DNA of 64,000 nucleotides from Axinella damicornis (taxonomy: Eukaryota; Porifera; Demospongiae; Axinellida; Axinellidae). Numbering within the stretch: position 1 is the first letter of the stretch; each line of letters begins with the position of its first letter. The notes under the pieces were generated by a model. It ran no database searches. It was given only the letters and a program-made list of their open reading frames with translations, and was not told the origin of the DNA. The position numbers and the translations under genes are program-made. Of the stretch, positions 1 through 10,869 are shown one piece after another. The DNA lies in contig OZ007516.1 in assembly GCA_963931865.1 (NCBI GenBank), positions 11,480,785 to 11,544,784 on the forward strand. Direction: 5' to 3'.

Positions 1-40
1 TAGGCATGTCTGGCTAGGAGAAGTTTTTCAAGGTGCAGGA

Positions 41-699
41 GTGGCTGCAAAGTCGGAGAAGTGTTTGATTGACTTTCCGCTTTCAACTCAGCCACTTCAG
101 CAACTATTGCAGGCATTGAGGAGCCGAATGCAGCACAATTTTTATCCCTGTGTGCTCACCATGGCTGGTACAGTGGTAGCACTGCACTTCCAGTCATTCA
201 TAGCCAAGCTGAAAAGCTGTCCAATAACATTGGCCTATGGACCAGGTGAAAGTGGTAGTGGAAAAACAACAGCACTGCACTGCCTGTTGAGTCTGATTGG
301 GGCTGATGAACTTTGCTTTTTCCGGGAACTAACACTTGCAAAAGTGTTACAGCTCTGCTCCACCACCAACATCCTACTCGCTCTTGATGACCCAGACACT
401 AAGGGTACCTTCAGCAAGTTCATAATCTGTACAATGGAGCTAAATGGGGGACCCTTTCCAGGGGTGAGATCAAGCCCAAATCAACCGTTGTTATCTGTTA
501 CCCTAACCAGTTATTGGAAGCCTCATATTGGATATTGACCAGTTATTGGCAATTAGGCATGCTATGTCAACTCATCAATAGTAAACGTGCTGGTACTCTC
601 GATTGCGCTGACCTTGCAAAATATGAACTTGTATGCGCACCAAAACCGCATACCACAGATCACGTGTGTGTAGTTTGCGAATATTTAAACAAAGACTGA
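41..699 (+). pseudogene. P-loop NTPase-like ORF, frameshifted
   Basis: The first frame opens at 41. It carries a Walker A motif (GESGSGKTT, about residues 70-78) and a Walker B-like stretch (ILLALDDP, about residues 111-118). Around 445-463 the coding signal moves to another frame, where GEIKPKSTVV continues for about 80 codons to a stop at 697-699. In ATPases of this kind found in invertebrate genomes, the Walker B segment is normally followed by just such a G-x-x-x-P-x-S-T stretch, so the two frames probably belong to one protein broken by a small indel. The substrate is unknown. A DUF927- or helicase-like ATPase is possible but not shown. The 5' part may lie outside the window, and the tail after about 510 looks unrelated to the ATPase core. 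Confidence 0.5.
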
Positions 700-754
700 A
701 AGAGCTTTATCGAGCACTATGAGCTATTCATTTGAACAATGAGGCCGAGCGTAC

Positions 755-930
755 GATGCTGATCTCCGCTGGAGAATGATATACCAACAAAATTCCAACT
801 GAAGACGTACCAAGACATAATTTGCATGTAGCTAACCTAAATGTGGATACTTCGACGGTGTGGAGGACAGTGCAGCGGTTCAATGACACAGGATTTGTTG
901 ACCCATTGAAGCCGGCAGTGGCAGCCCACG
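755..930 (+). pseudogene. Transposase helix-turn-helix remnant (IS630/Tc1-like)
   Basis: Two short coding blocks in different frames give DLRWRMIYQ (about 759-785) and then VANLNVDTSTVWRTVQRF followed by DTGFVDPLK (about 830-920). This is the order seen at the N-terminus of IS630/Tc1/mariner-type transposases: a DLRWR-like start, then a paired-type helix-turn-helix with the recognition helix STVWRTVQRF. Stop codons and at least one frameshift separate the blocks, and no DDE catalytic domain follows. It is a dead N-terminal fragment. Confidence 0.5.
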
Positions 931-936
931 GAAGCA

Positions 937-2041
937 AAGGGTGGGGGGTGATCGGAGACGACTGAGGCCGCGAATTCTGAAAGGTCAGCCACTCGCATGC
1001 ACGCTAAAACTAACTTTTCTTTTCTTGGCGCGTGCTGAGCACGTGGTTGGATGGCTTCGATTGGATGAAACTTACGTCAACAGATTTTCGATTTCGAATT
1101 TCAGTTTCCGGCTTTTCAAAAGAATTTGCAGGGCCTGCGCTATCGAGAGTACAGCTAGCAGCCTATATAGGCTTTGGTCTCTTAAGGAGGTGATTATATA
1201 GAGAGGTGTGCTAATTCAATCACATCCTTGAGAGACCCCACCTATCTACCTTTGCCTCAACCTGCAAAAGAACCTCAGATATGTATGTAGCTAATGATGA
1301 CAATGGTTGAAAACATACAAAACAGACCATACAGACAATAACTGGTTATTCAAATAGTAAGCCAACTGGCAGTGAAATAACTGGTCAATACCCAGTCATT
1401 GGGTACAGGTACAAGGCAGATGTGGACAGGTGCTGTCTTATTTCTTACTTGCATTCCATATCTTTATGCTTAACAATATGCAGCATCATACATAGCTACA
1501 CTTAATGGGGACAAGGTTACAATTAGTATGCCCTTCGCACAGATGGAGGGAAGCACACGTACAACTGCCCAACAACCATTAACGCTGTTGAAAGAAAGAA
1601 TAGGGATAGCAAGCAACAGCCAACCAGTGGAAATCAAAGCAGCTTTTGTAAATGCATAAAGGTTAGACAAGGCTGCATGTTTGCAGTATATATTGCTGCT
1701 TCTGAGGAAGCAGATTATCATACAGTGATATTTCCCACGAAGGGTGTGAAAAACAAGCAGTGCAGAAAAGGAAGGAGAGGAGGGCTAGCACGCTAAGAAG
1801 TATCCTCACGATAAACAAGCTATCCATGGCCCACCAGACACGACCACGCACAAACTAAAACATCCAAGAACACAAAACAAAAACAGCAATCCACTGTTCA
1901 GAAAGATGATGATTTTCAACCATCATCAAAAAAACAATGGAGCACATCCGATTCATAATCCAACCTGTTGTACCTCTCCACATACATTTCGACAAGCTGA
2001 TGGGTCAAGAATCCTGTACCTATCCACACTAAACTTTGAAC
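937..2041. other. No recognised feature
   Basis: Only short shadow ORFs lie here. None shows a domain, repeat or convincing splice context. Confidence 0.5.
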
Positions 2042-2044
2042 TTA

Positions 2045-2647
2045 GGCCACTGCAAATTAGACTTTAGTTTCCCGTCCACCGCCCGCCCCTTTCTGAAGGG
2101 ACCACATGATTTTGCCATTATTGACCCTTCAACTCCATTGTATTTGCCACGTGGTGGACAAGTATGCTGAAGTTTGCAAGTTCTTCTGTCACGCATGTCC
2201 TGTTGCTGGTTGGTATGCTTCTAGTCAACGTATGCGTTTATGATACATGTTGCAGCAAGTCCCTACTTTGTTGGACAACCCTGAGCAGCGATGATGACCG
2301 TCTAACCTTGACCAAATTCTACGAAACGGTGAGTATTTGCTAAAATACATTATTAGCTGTCTCGTCCCCGAGTTTCTCCCTTAAATAGTGGTTATTCGTC
2401 CTCAGGGAGAACGTTTTGTCAAACACAAAAATGACTCTGCTGTTTTTGGTACTATGTAGCTAAGATCTGTCAGTGACCTTTTACCTTTGGTATCCTGTTT
2501 AGACAGTGTCATGTTTTGTGGTCAGCTTGTACTGTGGGGTTTTTTTAGTTGGTAATTAATAGTAATGGATAATAATGGTAATGACCAGCTGCATGGAATT
2601 TCCAGGAAGGGGTGGAGGGGGAAACTAAAGTCTAATTTGCAGTGGCC
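2045..2647. mobile_element. MITE, 603 bp, PIF/Harbinger-like
   Basis: Near-perfect terminal inverted repeats begin GGCCACTGCAAATTAGACTT and run for about 45 bp (2045-2090 against 2602-2647). The element is flanked on both sides by TTA (2042-2044 and 2648-2650). A 3-bp TTA duplication with GG-starting termini is typical of PIF/Harbinger DNA transposons. There is no coding sequence inside, so it is non-autonomous. A Harbinger transposase remnant occurs at 39.9-40.6 kb. Confidence 0.8.
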
Positions 2648-2650
2648 TTA

Positions 2651-3530
2651 CTAAATTCACACTGCATGGTTACTTGTAAGAGTGCATGGCACTCTCAATG
2701 ATTGGAGTGCAAGTCACACTCACTGTACTGTGCTGTTCACACCACAAATAAGAGTGTGCTCAGTACATAAAAATGTGTGCTGTATGGTACCTTAGTAGCA
2801 CACATACTGGTACTGTTTGTACATACTGCGTGTTTAACAAGGTGTTGGATGAGGATATGCACAAAAACCGTGCATGATACGGAACTGAGACCTTGTCTGC
2901 AAGAAGTTATCTCCGGAGAGTGTGATACAGTGTGCTAATGTTGTGGAGCGAAATATATACCACAAGAAGCCTGCATTGTCTGTCATCCAATTTTCCCGTA
3001 TAAACCTAGCAGCCTGGTAGCAGCTATCACCACTTCAGCCGCTCCTGTGACACTGCCAAACTGCTCACTCGCACTAGTTTATTTGATGCCAAGTGGTTGC
3101 AGTCAAGTCTTGTTCCCAGACTGACTGTGGTCTGGGAACGAAACAGATCACTATACGGTAGTGGTGGCGAAGATGCAAGTTGTGGTCAGTTAGTACCAAG
3201 TACCGGTACTTGTTTGGTGTCACCTGTGCGTACCAGCAGGTTACCTCACTTGTATCCACCTTGAAGAAAATGAGAGAACCGGTCTGACGCAACCACCGCC
3301 GACCACCATGAGCAGAAATCTGAATCAGAATCATATAACTTGCTACTCATGCATGTAATTCTGAATATGTACCCAATTATCCAGGCCCGGGACAGGGATT
3401 CCTCCATAATGGAGCCAAGATTGGTGGTGATCCACAACGAAAGTATCAAGTCTTCCTGTGTGCAGAAAACCGTGACATCCTTGAAGTCTCCACACTCGTA
3501 GAGGGGGAGGTATGAATTCGACTGAAACTA
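2651..3530. other. No recognised feature
   Basis: Minus-strand ORFs of 67-96 codons overlap between 3074 and 3633. None has a recognisable motif or codon pattern, and they look like chance frames. Confidence 0.4.
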
Positions 3531-4023
3531 ATGGCCGGTTCCTATAAGTACAACCATCACAAAGTCCCCAAAATAGCTGATCTTGTTTGTAGATTCTACG
3601 AGTCTGCCAATGTAAGCAGAATGATGCCCGCAAAGAAAGATTTTACTGCAAGATGTCTATCTTACCTGCTTGTGAGGTATGCTCTACGACTAGGGAGTGG
3701 GCTTTTAATTCAGCAGACAAAAAATTGTCACCCTTCCTACGGGTGGTCTGTGCTTCTTCCGGAATGGACCATACACATCATCTGCATTCCTACCAGAATA
3801 CAATGTTTTCATCTTGCCATTTTGTGGCTTTATTCACCGTTTTGTAGTGGCTCATCAAAAATTCCTTTCGGGTGTGTGGAATTTCTGTGAACGTTGACGG
3901 CACAGAAGACAAAGAAATCCACTGCCTTAAGGATGGTAGGTTAGCTCCAGGTGCATGGAAAGCCATCGTCGATTCTTCTAACTCAGCTTTCTTTCTGCAG
4001 TGAATAAATTCTGCTGTAGACAA
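3531..4023 (+). pseudogene. Transposon-type ORF fragment, unassigned
   Basis: The stretch KVPKIADLVCRFYESANVS followed by RMMPAKKDF (about 3558-3650) has the spacing FYES-x4-SR-x-x-P-x-KKD that I associate with dispersed ORFs in invertebrate genomes. Downstream, coding-like text continues in other frames (for example a segment reading KEIHCLKDGRLAPGAWK near 3905-3965), interrupted by stops. I cannot assign a function. It is a decayed fragment and may be spliced or frameshifted. Confidence 0.3.
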
Positions 4024-4113
4024 GTTAGGAGGCTAATGGGCAATTGAAGGTACTAGCGGCCAAAGATCGAGAAGCTGAGAGCGAATAATCTCATACTGCC
4101 TGACAGAAGGAGT

Positions 4114-4248
4114 GCATTCTTGGGCTTCTCAATTCTCATGGGGGTTATTCATATGCCTTTTCTTGACGACTACTGGAAGAGAGACCCACTGCTACACTAC
4201 ACACCAATTGCCGACCACATTTCTCGTGACAGTACGATATACATATAG
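4114..4248 (+). pseudogene. piggyBac-like transposase fragment
   Basis: One frame reads AFLGFSILMGVIHMPFLDDY and then W-x-RDPLLHY and IADHISRD before a stop at 4246. This is the early part of the piggyBac-type DDE_Tnp_1_7 domain, where F-L-G-x2-I-L-M-G and a Y-W motif precede the S-R-D-R-F segment. The catalytic aspartates lie further downstream and are absent. A related, also decayed copy is at 46.6-46.9 kb. Confidence 0.7.
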
Positions 4249-4590
4249 TCACCTGTTTCTTCTCTCCCAATGCCGTCATACTGGACGAAGTTTGGCATTT
4301 CAAACTACACCATCTTCTTAATGGACCCGGGAGCAGTTGAGCATATCTACCTTTTATAGATCTTCAAGCAGTAAACAGGCAGAGAATAACATTCCCCATC
4401 CTCATAGAAAGGTTAGTGCTTGCTACTGTCAACACATTTAGCCAATCTGGCCAGAGGATGGTTACATACACCTGATTAACTAAAACTGGAGGGGCTACTC
4501 CTGGATGACTGTGTCAGGTGCATCAACCTTGTGTACATGCTGAAATATGGAGTATCTAGCTATAGCTATCACCCACGGCTTAGAATATAG

Positions 4591-4983
4591 CAGTTTGTTA
4601 CTCACATACTGTACAAGGTGAGCATGTGCTCAACTCTTCACCATCCTCTCATCTACAACAAGGTCTTTGGTCCACTCCATAGCTCTGGTGCTAGGGAAAT
4701 TTTAGCCTTCCTCAATGGTCATCTCAAAGGTCAGGTGTACCTTCTCTACGTACTAACCCATGCCTTCCAAGCCTGCAAGTGTTACTGAAGAGAATTCAAA
4801 GGAAATGTCCAGACTGCGAGTATACTCCAGCACTGTGCCAAACATTGGAACAGAATTGCCATGGTAAATGATGGAGCTTTGGCTACTGTAGGGAGACTGA
4901 GACATGAGGTGGAGCGTACCCTCCAGTCTCGAGCCACAGCCAAATTCTCCGAGTACTTCCCCCATGCCGTATATCTTTCTGTT
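4591..4983 (+). pseudogene. Unassigned coding-like segment with one internal stop
   Basis: A single frame stays open for 131 codons from 4591 to 4983 except for TGA at 4786-4788. Composition is protein-like (ILQHCAKHWNRIAM, then LRHEVERTLQSRATAKFSEY). No known domain was recognised. It could be an exon of a transposon gene with a nonsense mutation; context gives no help. Confidence 0.3.
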
Positions 4984-5210
4984 TAGAGCAAAGGGGAGAA
5001 AGGCTAAGAGAAAGGGTTGGACACTGTTTTTGCCAGATGACTATAACCCTATGTATTTTCCCATGAATGTGAGTGATTGAATTCACACCACCACTCTAAC
5101 AATGGACACTCCCTTCCTGAAATGTATTTCCAGATCGAGCTCCACCTTCACTCAACGTCCTAGAGCTATGAACATAAGACATCACTACATTTACATTCTG
5201 TTCATTCGGA

Positions 5211-5234
5211 TAGTCTCATACCCAGATGCAGCTC
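5211..5234. other. Solitary terminus of the 9-bp-TSD MITE family
   Basis: TAGTCTCATACCCAGATGCAG matches the shared end of the elements at 8461, 27631, 27721, 32743 and 36835. No opposing end was found nearby, so it may be a truncated copy or a chance match. Confidence 0.35.
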
Positions 5235-5488
5235 CATCTCCCTATCCTGATTCTGCTACTACCACACCACCAAGCTCTCGGACCCCATGTAAGCCACCAC
5301 TATATGTTCAATTGTACCACATTTTTCCACATCCAAAATCACCATTCATACAATGATGGGACAACTGGTGTATATGTCAGAACGCAAAAGCAAAATATCA
5401 TAATTTGTTCTGGTTCTGGATTATCTTCCTGTACGGAAACTGACATAATTTTACACGATTTCAAGGAGGGTGAACCAAAATATGGCTG

Positions 5489-5780
5489 CGGTACACTAAG
5501 TTTGTTGCAGATCAGGACAGCTCCGTGTATCCAAGTCTAATAATTGGACTACCCAAATGGGGTCATGTTATCAGCAAAATTGAGTACACAAAGCACGTGA
5601 CAAAGTGCTACAGAGGGGCACCTGAGAAGCTAGCACAAAAGAAAAGGCAGACTTACGAGCAACATGTGTAAGAGACTAACAAAGGCAGCCCGATGTGCAA
5701 TCAAAATGAGAAGCACCATCCCCGACAGGAACAGTGCAGCAGAACAACTACACGCAGGCCACGTAACATGGGAACAGGGC
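5489..5780 (+). pseudogene. Mutator-like transposase fragment
   Basis: The first frame (5489-5671) gives RYTKFVADQDSSVY, then HVISKIEY and CYRGAPEKLA. From about 5646 a second frame gives KRLTKAARCAIKMRS up to a stop at 5781. The D-x-D-S-S-V motif matches the aspartate-containing motif of Mutator-like DDE transposases of invertebrates, and a downstream A-A-R-x-A-I-x-M-R-S block belongs to the same proteins. The two blocks are in order but frameshifted and short, so this is a dead internal fragment. Other pieces of such a protein lie at 56.8-57.8 kb. Confidence 0.6.
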
Positions 5781-5784
5781 TAGC

Positions 5785-6600
5785 ACTCATGATGCCCAAG
5801 TGATAGATGCTGTAGCAGTCTTGGGACTGAGTAAATGAATATGAGTGAGCCATGGAAACAATCACACTGCAAAATTGTTTCATGGTGCTCTGGATTGTGT
5901 TGAGTGCCACATATATACTCAGTCTATATACGTATCTCTTGATACCAATCATTGGTTTCATACAGGATTTGGGGGGTTGGCCCAACCACGAGTCATATGT
6001 GGCTACTTCACAGAGGCAGACAATAGTGTTCTCAGCATACTAGATTAATTTGTGATGTAGTCAATTTTCGCCAGATGTCAGACATCTACCAGCGCTGGAC
6101 TACTCACACAGACAAATGGGAGGGAAGTTAAATCTCAGTGAAGCTTTATACTTGTAACATAATACGAATGACTGACCACCTCCAAATGCGGTGATTAATC
6201 AACATGGAGTAATGGGAAGTCCGCACTTGCAAAGATTGGTAAAAGACGCCGTGCCCACTGTCAGATAGGGATATGAATCAGCACAACCGTTTTGAATACA
6301 ACCCTGCGCTTTGACGGTGGTGGCGTTAATGACTGTTACACCAAATGAAAACGAGAACTAAACATGCCCACACACGGTCTAATTTTATTACATTATGTCG
6401 CAGTCACTACTGCTAACAGCCACTGAGCATTAAGTACAGATGCAGCCTGACTATGTTGCACAATTAGTTAATTGCTTCACGTAATGAAGCAAAAGCGATC
6501 GTTGTACAAAATGCACAATCGAACACAGTGTGTACTAGCTAGTTGCCATGGAGGATAACCCTTTTCTGGGGAAGTGCTCCAAGCTAGTGTTCCACCATAG
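5785..6600. other. No recognised feature
   Basis: Shadow ORFs only (5845-6048), without motifs. Confidence 0.4.
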
Positions 6601-6678
6601 CTCTGCTGTCTGAGTGTGAGCACTAGATCTGCTGTCTGAGTGTGAGCACTAGCTCTGCTGTCTGAGTGTGAGCACTAG
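6601..6678. repeat. 26-bp tandem repeat, three units
   Basis: Three contiguous units of CTCTGCTGTCTGAGTGTGAG followed by CACTAG (6601-6626, 6627-6652, 6653-6678) differ only at the first base. The near identity implies recent expansion. Confidence 0.9.
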
Positions 6679-7022
6679 ATGTCCGCTGACATAATCATCA
6701 AGTCACAGACCTTTTGCTATGAAGTGTCTGTTGCTGGAAAGCAGCTGACCGATACAGCAGAGCTGGCAGACGATGAGGACATAACAGAACATACGTTATC
6801 AAGATTCGATCACATGTCTATGCCACTTTTGTTGAACAGCAGAAACTATCAGACTTGAGTTGATGTACCTCCCCTAACTGACTCCAAACACTTGTTTCTA
6901 TACTATTCCAAAACTAGTGGTACGTATGCAACAAGGTTGCAATGATTTGTGTATTCAACTTATGGCTCTCATGTATGGCATTCCAACTGTTTCAAAAATC
7001 ACACATTTTGGGAGGCATACTG

Positions 7023-7330
7023 TAGGGCGCTAAAATGAACTTTGTGCCGCGCTAAATCAAACTTGTGCCGTGCTAAAACAAACTTGTGCCGCGCTAAATG
7101 AACTTTGTGCCGCGCTAAAACAAACTTGTGCCGCGCTAAAATGAACTGTGGGGCGCTAAAATGAACTCTGGAGCGCTAGATGTGCAGCGCGATGAAATGA
7201 ACTCTGGAGCGTTAAAATGAACTCTGTGGAGCGCTATGGCATTTCAACCGTTTCAGAAATCACACATTTTGGGAGGCATACTGTGGGGCGCTAAAATGAA
7301 ATATGTGCAGCACTAAAATGAACTCCAAAT
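7023..7330. repeat. Left minisatellite arm
   Basis: More than ten degenerate copies of a unit of about 20 bp containing GCGCTAAA and GAACT, alternating GTGCCGC and GTGGGGC or CTGGAGC starts. The inverted counterpart is at 8154-8240. Confidence 0.8.
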
Positions 7331-7334
7331 TAAC

Positions 7335-7392
7335 CTGGCATGTAAAATGTAGAATGTAGAATGGAAAAATGGAAAATGTAGAATGGACTCGG
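7335..7392. repeat. AATGTAGAATGG-type short tandem repeat
   Basis: TGTAAAATGTAGAATGTAGA is followed by several GAATGGAAAA-like units. A similar GTGGAATGGAACATGG-type run sits in the arms at 23.05-23.12 kb and 24.82-24.87 kb, so this block is shared between different inverted-repeat elements. Confidence 0.6.
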
Positions 7393-7409
7393 GAATAAAA
7401 GTGTGCAGT

Positions 7410-7437
7410 TGGGGCGCGCCCCAATTGCGCATGCGCA
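7410..7437. promoter_or_regulatory. Promoter-like palindromes: GC box and NRF1-type site
   Basis: TTGGGGCGCGCCCCAA (7410-7425) is a perfect 16-bp palindrome. It is followed at 7428-7437 by TGCGCATGCGCA-type sequence, which fits the consensus for NRF1, a TATA-less promoter factor. A CAGGAAG ETS-like core follows at about 7443. An ATG lies 25 bp further on. The cluster looks like the core promoter of the ORF at 7463, but promoter use is inferred. Confidence 0.45.
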
Positions 7438-7462
7438 TGAGGCAGGAAGACACACACACGAC

Positions 7463-7726
7463 ATGCAGGGGAAAATGGTTGAGTCAGGGAGCACTCCGGC
7501 CGCGGATGACGACTCTTTGGCCAAAAGGAGAGAACTAGAGACTGAGCTTCGGCAAGCAGGGCTGGAACACTTGCTCAACAGCTGCCTTCGTGAAAAGGTT
7601 CGTTACAAGGGTGTCTGTGGGAGTACCAGAGAATATGGGTGTCTTCTGTATGTGTATCAGATGGGAGGGGAAGCGTTAGCAAGCATATTAATATGTATCA
7701 GGGTACGGCCAGCATCATGTGAGTAA
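7463..7726 (+). CDS. Hypothetical 87-aa protein, possibly exon 1
   Basis: The ATG at 7463 is chosen because it follows the GC-rich promoter-like cluster; the frame is also open further upstream. The N-terminal half is hydrophilic, with KRRELETELRQAGLEHLLN near residues 23-41 likely helical. Codon and GC content are higher than in the flanks. The second half (after about residue 45) looks less protein-like, and good donor-like sequences occur (GTGAGTAAGT at about 7720), so the real protein may be spliced. No family recognised. It sits inside the 6970-8290 inverted-repeat element and may be its own gene. Confidence 0.35.
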   Translation: MQGKMVESGSTPAADDDSLAKRRELETELRQAGLEHLLNSCLREKVRYKGVCGSTREYGCLLYVYQMGGEALASILICIRVRPASCE

Positions 7727-8153
7727 GTAAATAATTTGTATGCAGTGATTTGGGAAGAACATTACCATACCTTGAAAAAAGTGAATGTCATGGTTATATT
7801 CTCAGGTGACAGTCGATCTTATACCCAAGTCTGTCGAGTGGAGTGCCAGGGACGAGTGGAAAATGTGGAATGTAGTACCAGCACTAAGTCATTCAACACT
7901 GTTTGACTGCAGGAAACTGCATCTACCTGTACTGCTACACAGTACACAACATTTATTCGCATCAACTCCAGCTGAGTATATATTTCTGCGTCTCTAAGTA
8001 ACAGATGTACTCAGTCAGTATCTATCCAGACTTTCTTGCACCCTTTTTTTCTCATGCTTCAACATGTACTTCCATCTTCAGTAATGTACTGTTTGATTTT
8101 TGCCAGCTGTAATCATGTGCCCCATTCTTGTGACACATCTAGCGAGCGCTCCA

Positions 8154-8290
8154 GAGTTCATTTTAGCGCCCCACAGTTCATTTTAGCGCGGCACAAGTTT
8201 AATTTAGCGCGGCACAAAGTTCATTTTAGCGCCCCACAGTATGCCTCCCAAACTGTGTGATTTTTGAACAGTTGGAATGCCATACTCATG
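8154..8290. repeat. Right (inverted) minisatellite arm
   Basis: Reverse complement of the 6970-7160 type arm: TTCATTTTAGCGCCCCACAG units and then the inverted GGAATGCCATACTCATG end. Confidence 0.8.
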
Positions 8291-8460
8291 CAATACTATA
8301 ATGTGCACCCATATTAACATGATTGTGTGCAATTTGTATATAAGAGACCTCAACCAGACATTATAGACACAGCGATCACTATATTCAACTTACACTCAGT
8401 CACATACATACAATAATATTATTGAATGTGATTCGGTGATCTCAAGGATCACGAGTATAA

Positions 8461-9080
8461 TAGCCTCGTTCCCAGGCCGCGTGGGTGGAGAAAGACGGCC
8501 TGGTATCCACTGCTTGCGCAAGCGCCGCTGTTTCCCGTATATTTCCATAAAATTGTAAGGTTTACGTTGATATTCCACGTGGATCATATCCGGACCTAAT
8601 ATTCAAGGTCTAATCTACGTACACGCTCAAGTCAAAAAGTTAGTGCAACGCATTTCTGTCGAATCCGTCGTTCAGAAGGGCGACCCAAGTATTCCGCTGC
8701 TCTCTTCAGTGATGTAGGATTGTGTGAAGATTGGCGTTCTCGTCTGTGTAAGTTACTTCTCATGTCTGCCGTGTCTGTTGACAGTGGCGATGGTTTACCT
8801 GCCGTTCCTGCGTAGGCGAAGTCAAGACAGTCAATCCGAAACTCAGGGCACTTATGAATGACAGCGTGGCAAGTTTCCAGACACCTTACACGCACAGAAA
8901 GCGCTTTCTCACTTGTTTCTTTTCGATGATACGGAAGTGAATCGGACGTATACGTATAAATTTTACAGACCATTTACAAACGAAAACGAATTCCCAGGTT
9001 TTTCTGGGAATGCTCGCGCATGCGCAAGCAATGGATACCAGGCCGTCTTTCTCCACACACGCGGCCTGGGAACGAGGCTA
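8461..9080. mobile_element. 620-bp MITE with perfect 9-bp target duplication
   Basis: Terminal inverted repeats of about 65 bp start TAGCCTCGTTCCCAGGCCGC and are over 90% identical between the ends (8461-8525 and 9016-9080). Exact 9-bp direct repeats CGAGTATAA flank the element (8452-8460 and 9081-9089). A 9-bp duplication with long repeats is the usual pattern of Mutator-like elements. No transposase inside; the minus-strand ORF at 8632-8973 has no recognised motif. Confidence 0.85.
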
Positions 9081-9089
9081 CGAGTATAA

Positions 9090-10590
9090 GTGACATAATG
9101 AATGTGACTATATCCATGTGTGGTACCGCTATACCCAAGTTTCTTCAGATTGCTTTGACGAATTGGATTTCAAAAATTGTTCACAAGGTGTTGTTCGTGG
9201 AAGGACATTACTGCAGGAGAATACCAAGGAGGAGGCGCGTGAAGCATTGTGAAGTGCATGCAGATGATAATGTCAGGGGTATTTATTTTGGGAAGGCGGA
9301 TCTACTGCAACTTATCTACAGTCAGTGGTGGGTGGATGGTCATTCTACGAAGAAAAGGAAGAGTACGTTCATTCAACCGAACATGGAAAAAATATGTAAT
9401 TGATCTCGAATAATTCAAGGATCATGAGTACCACTGGGATAATGAATCTGAGTTCAAGACTCTCGAGTAGCACTAGCAATCATCATTTTGTCATCATTCT
9501 CAGTAATAAAAGCTTACTTAGGTAGGTTAATGTGCAAGACGGACCATACGTAGCTCGCCAAACAGACCATAGCTTGCTAGCTTCACAAAAGTATCAGAAG
9601 TGTGCATCTGAGTTGGACAGGTGCACTCGCAAGATAGCAGAAACGCTGAAGACCTCAAACGAGAGTTAGTGGGTGAGCTATCAGCTACAACACTATGCCC
9701 ATGCCTGTACTCCATCAATGAAGTGCCTGGGTCGTGATAAACCTTTCTCAGACCACCCTTTTCTCCTGTGCTACATTCTTGGAAAGGTATTTTGGAAAGG
9801 TCAAAACACCCTAAGAAGATCAGTGAGTGCATCGTTGATGAGTGGGACTACTTTCATCTACAGAAAACGGTTGCTCTACATGTATGTTGTTGTCGTTGCT
9901 GCTGTTTTGCCTTGTTTGTTTATTATTTTCATTTTTTGCCTTTCATTTTGTTTCCACCCTTGGGACACAGCTTATGATAGGCATTTGGTTGCCTCCTGCT
10001 GTACCCATGTCCTAACACTCTTGGTTCTGGGTTCACAGCTCTAACACACTCCACATTACAGTCACATTTTCGACCTCAGTAGTCTCGCCAAATATTTCAC
10101 ATCTGATCACTGTATTTGATTGTCAAATATGAAAATGAGTTTATGTACCACAATAGCCATGGCAGAATGGAGTTGGTATGCTCATTAAACAGCATTGCCT
10201 CCATTCTACCCCTCCAACCAGACATCCTCTTTCACAATATCAAAACCAACAATCTGATAGTTGAAATACCAAACAACCAGCTATCTAGTTGGTATAACTG
10301 TAAGGGTCTGTGCTTACTAGTAGGAAGACCATTCGATTGACAACTCTTTCAATGCCGGAGCTTGAACAACAGCACGATCCACCACCGTGAACAGATCCAC
10401 TGGCCTGATCACTATCAACTTGGACAGAATGAAGCACCAACATATGTATACAGCAACTACAACTGCATATATTCCTGATTCTCAGCAGTATATTGCATTT
10501 TAAGTGATAGGAGTGGTCAACTAATGATATCAAATGATACTTTCGTTCACATGCATGGTGCACTGACAAGTTTTTTCCACGATACATGTA
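9090..10590. other. No recognised feature
   Basis: ORFs such as 9020-9403 and 9673-10044 have no motif. The hydrophobic run near 9880-9960 comes from a GTTGTTGTC/TTTATTTTC-rich stretch rather than a convincing membrane protein. Confidence 0.4.
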
Positions 10591-10593
10591 TAT

Positions 10594-10866
10594 ACAAGTA
10601 ATAAAAAACATTACAAATGTAGCAGGATGTAGGGATACCAGAACGGCAAAAAGTAAGGAAACAAGAGGGATGATCGAACACAACAGTGAAGTATACAACC
10701 CCCCCTACAGAGATCTTCTTCCATATATACATGTACAATGAAAAAAGATATGTAGGGGTGATTGTATACTTCACTGTTGTGTTCGATCATCCCTCTTGTT
10801 TCCTTACTTTTTGCCGTTCTGGTATCCCTACATCCTGCTACATTTGTAATGTTTTTTATTACTTGT
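10594..10866. repeat. 273-bp near-perfect palindrome
   Basis: Arms 10594-10698 and 10762-10866 (105 bp each) are reverse complements with essentially no mismatch. The 63-bp centre is also partly self-complementary (CCCCTACA against TGTAGGGG around ATGTAC). A transcript through it would fold into a long hairpin. ORFs on the two strands encode almost the same peptide only because of the symmetry. It may be a foldback element or a recent inverted duplication. No target duplication was identified. Confidence 0.9.
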
Positions 10867-10869
10867 TTA

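Larger units (their letters stand above)
6970..8290. mobile_element. 1.3-kb inverted-repeat element with minisatellite arms
   Basis: The left end (TATGGCATTCCAACTGTTTC, then ATCACACA, TTGGGAGGCATACTG and GGGCGCTAAAATGAAC) recurs inverted at 8154-8290. The arm itself is a chain of units of about 20 bp built on GCGCTAAAATGAACT and TGCCGCGCTAAA. In the left arm the whole arm start is repeated again at 7234-7300. Between the arms lie a promoter-like CpG patch and a small ORF. No target-site duplication or transposase is evident, so the class is unknown. Confidence 0.7.

Noticed and set aside
3074..3633. Overlapping minus-strand ORFs
   Set aside because: Mutually overlapping, without domains or splice context.
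5102..5356. Proline/serine-rich ORF
   Set aside because: Low-complexity composition only; two frames are equally open.
9673..10044. Membrane-protein-like ORF
   Set aside because: Hydrophobic stretch comes from T-rich low-complexity DNA; no conserved motif.
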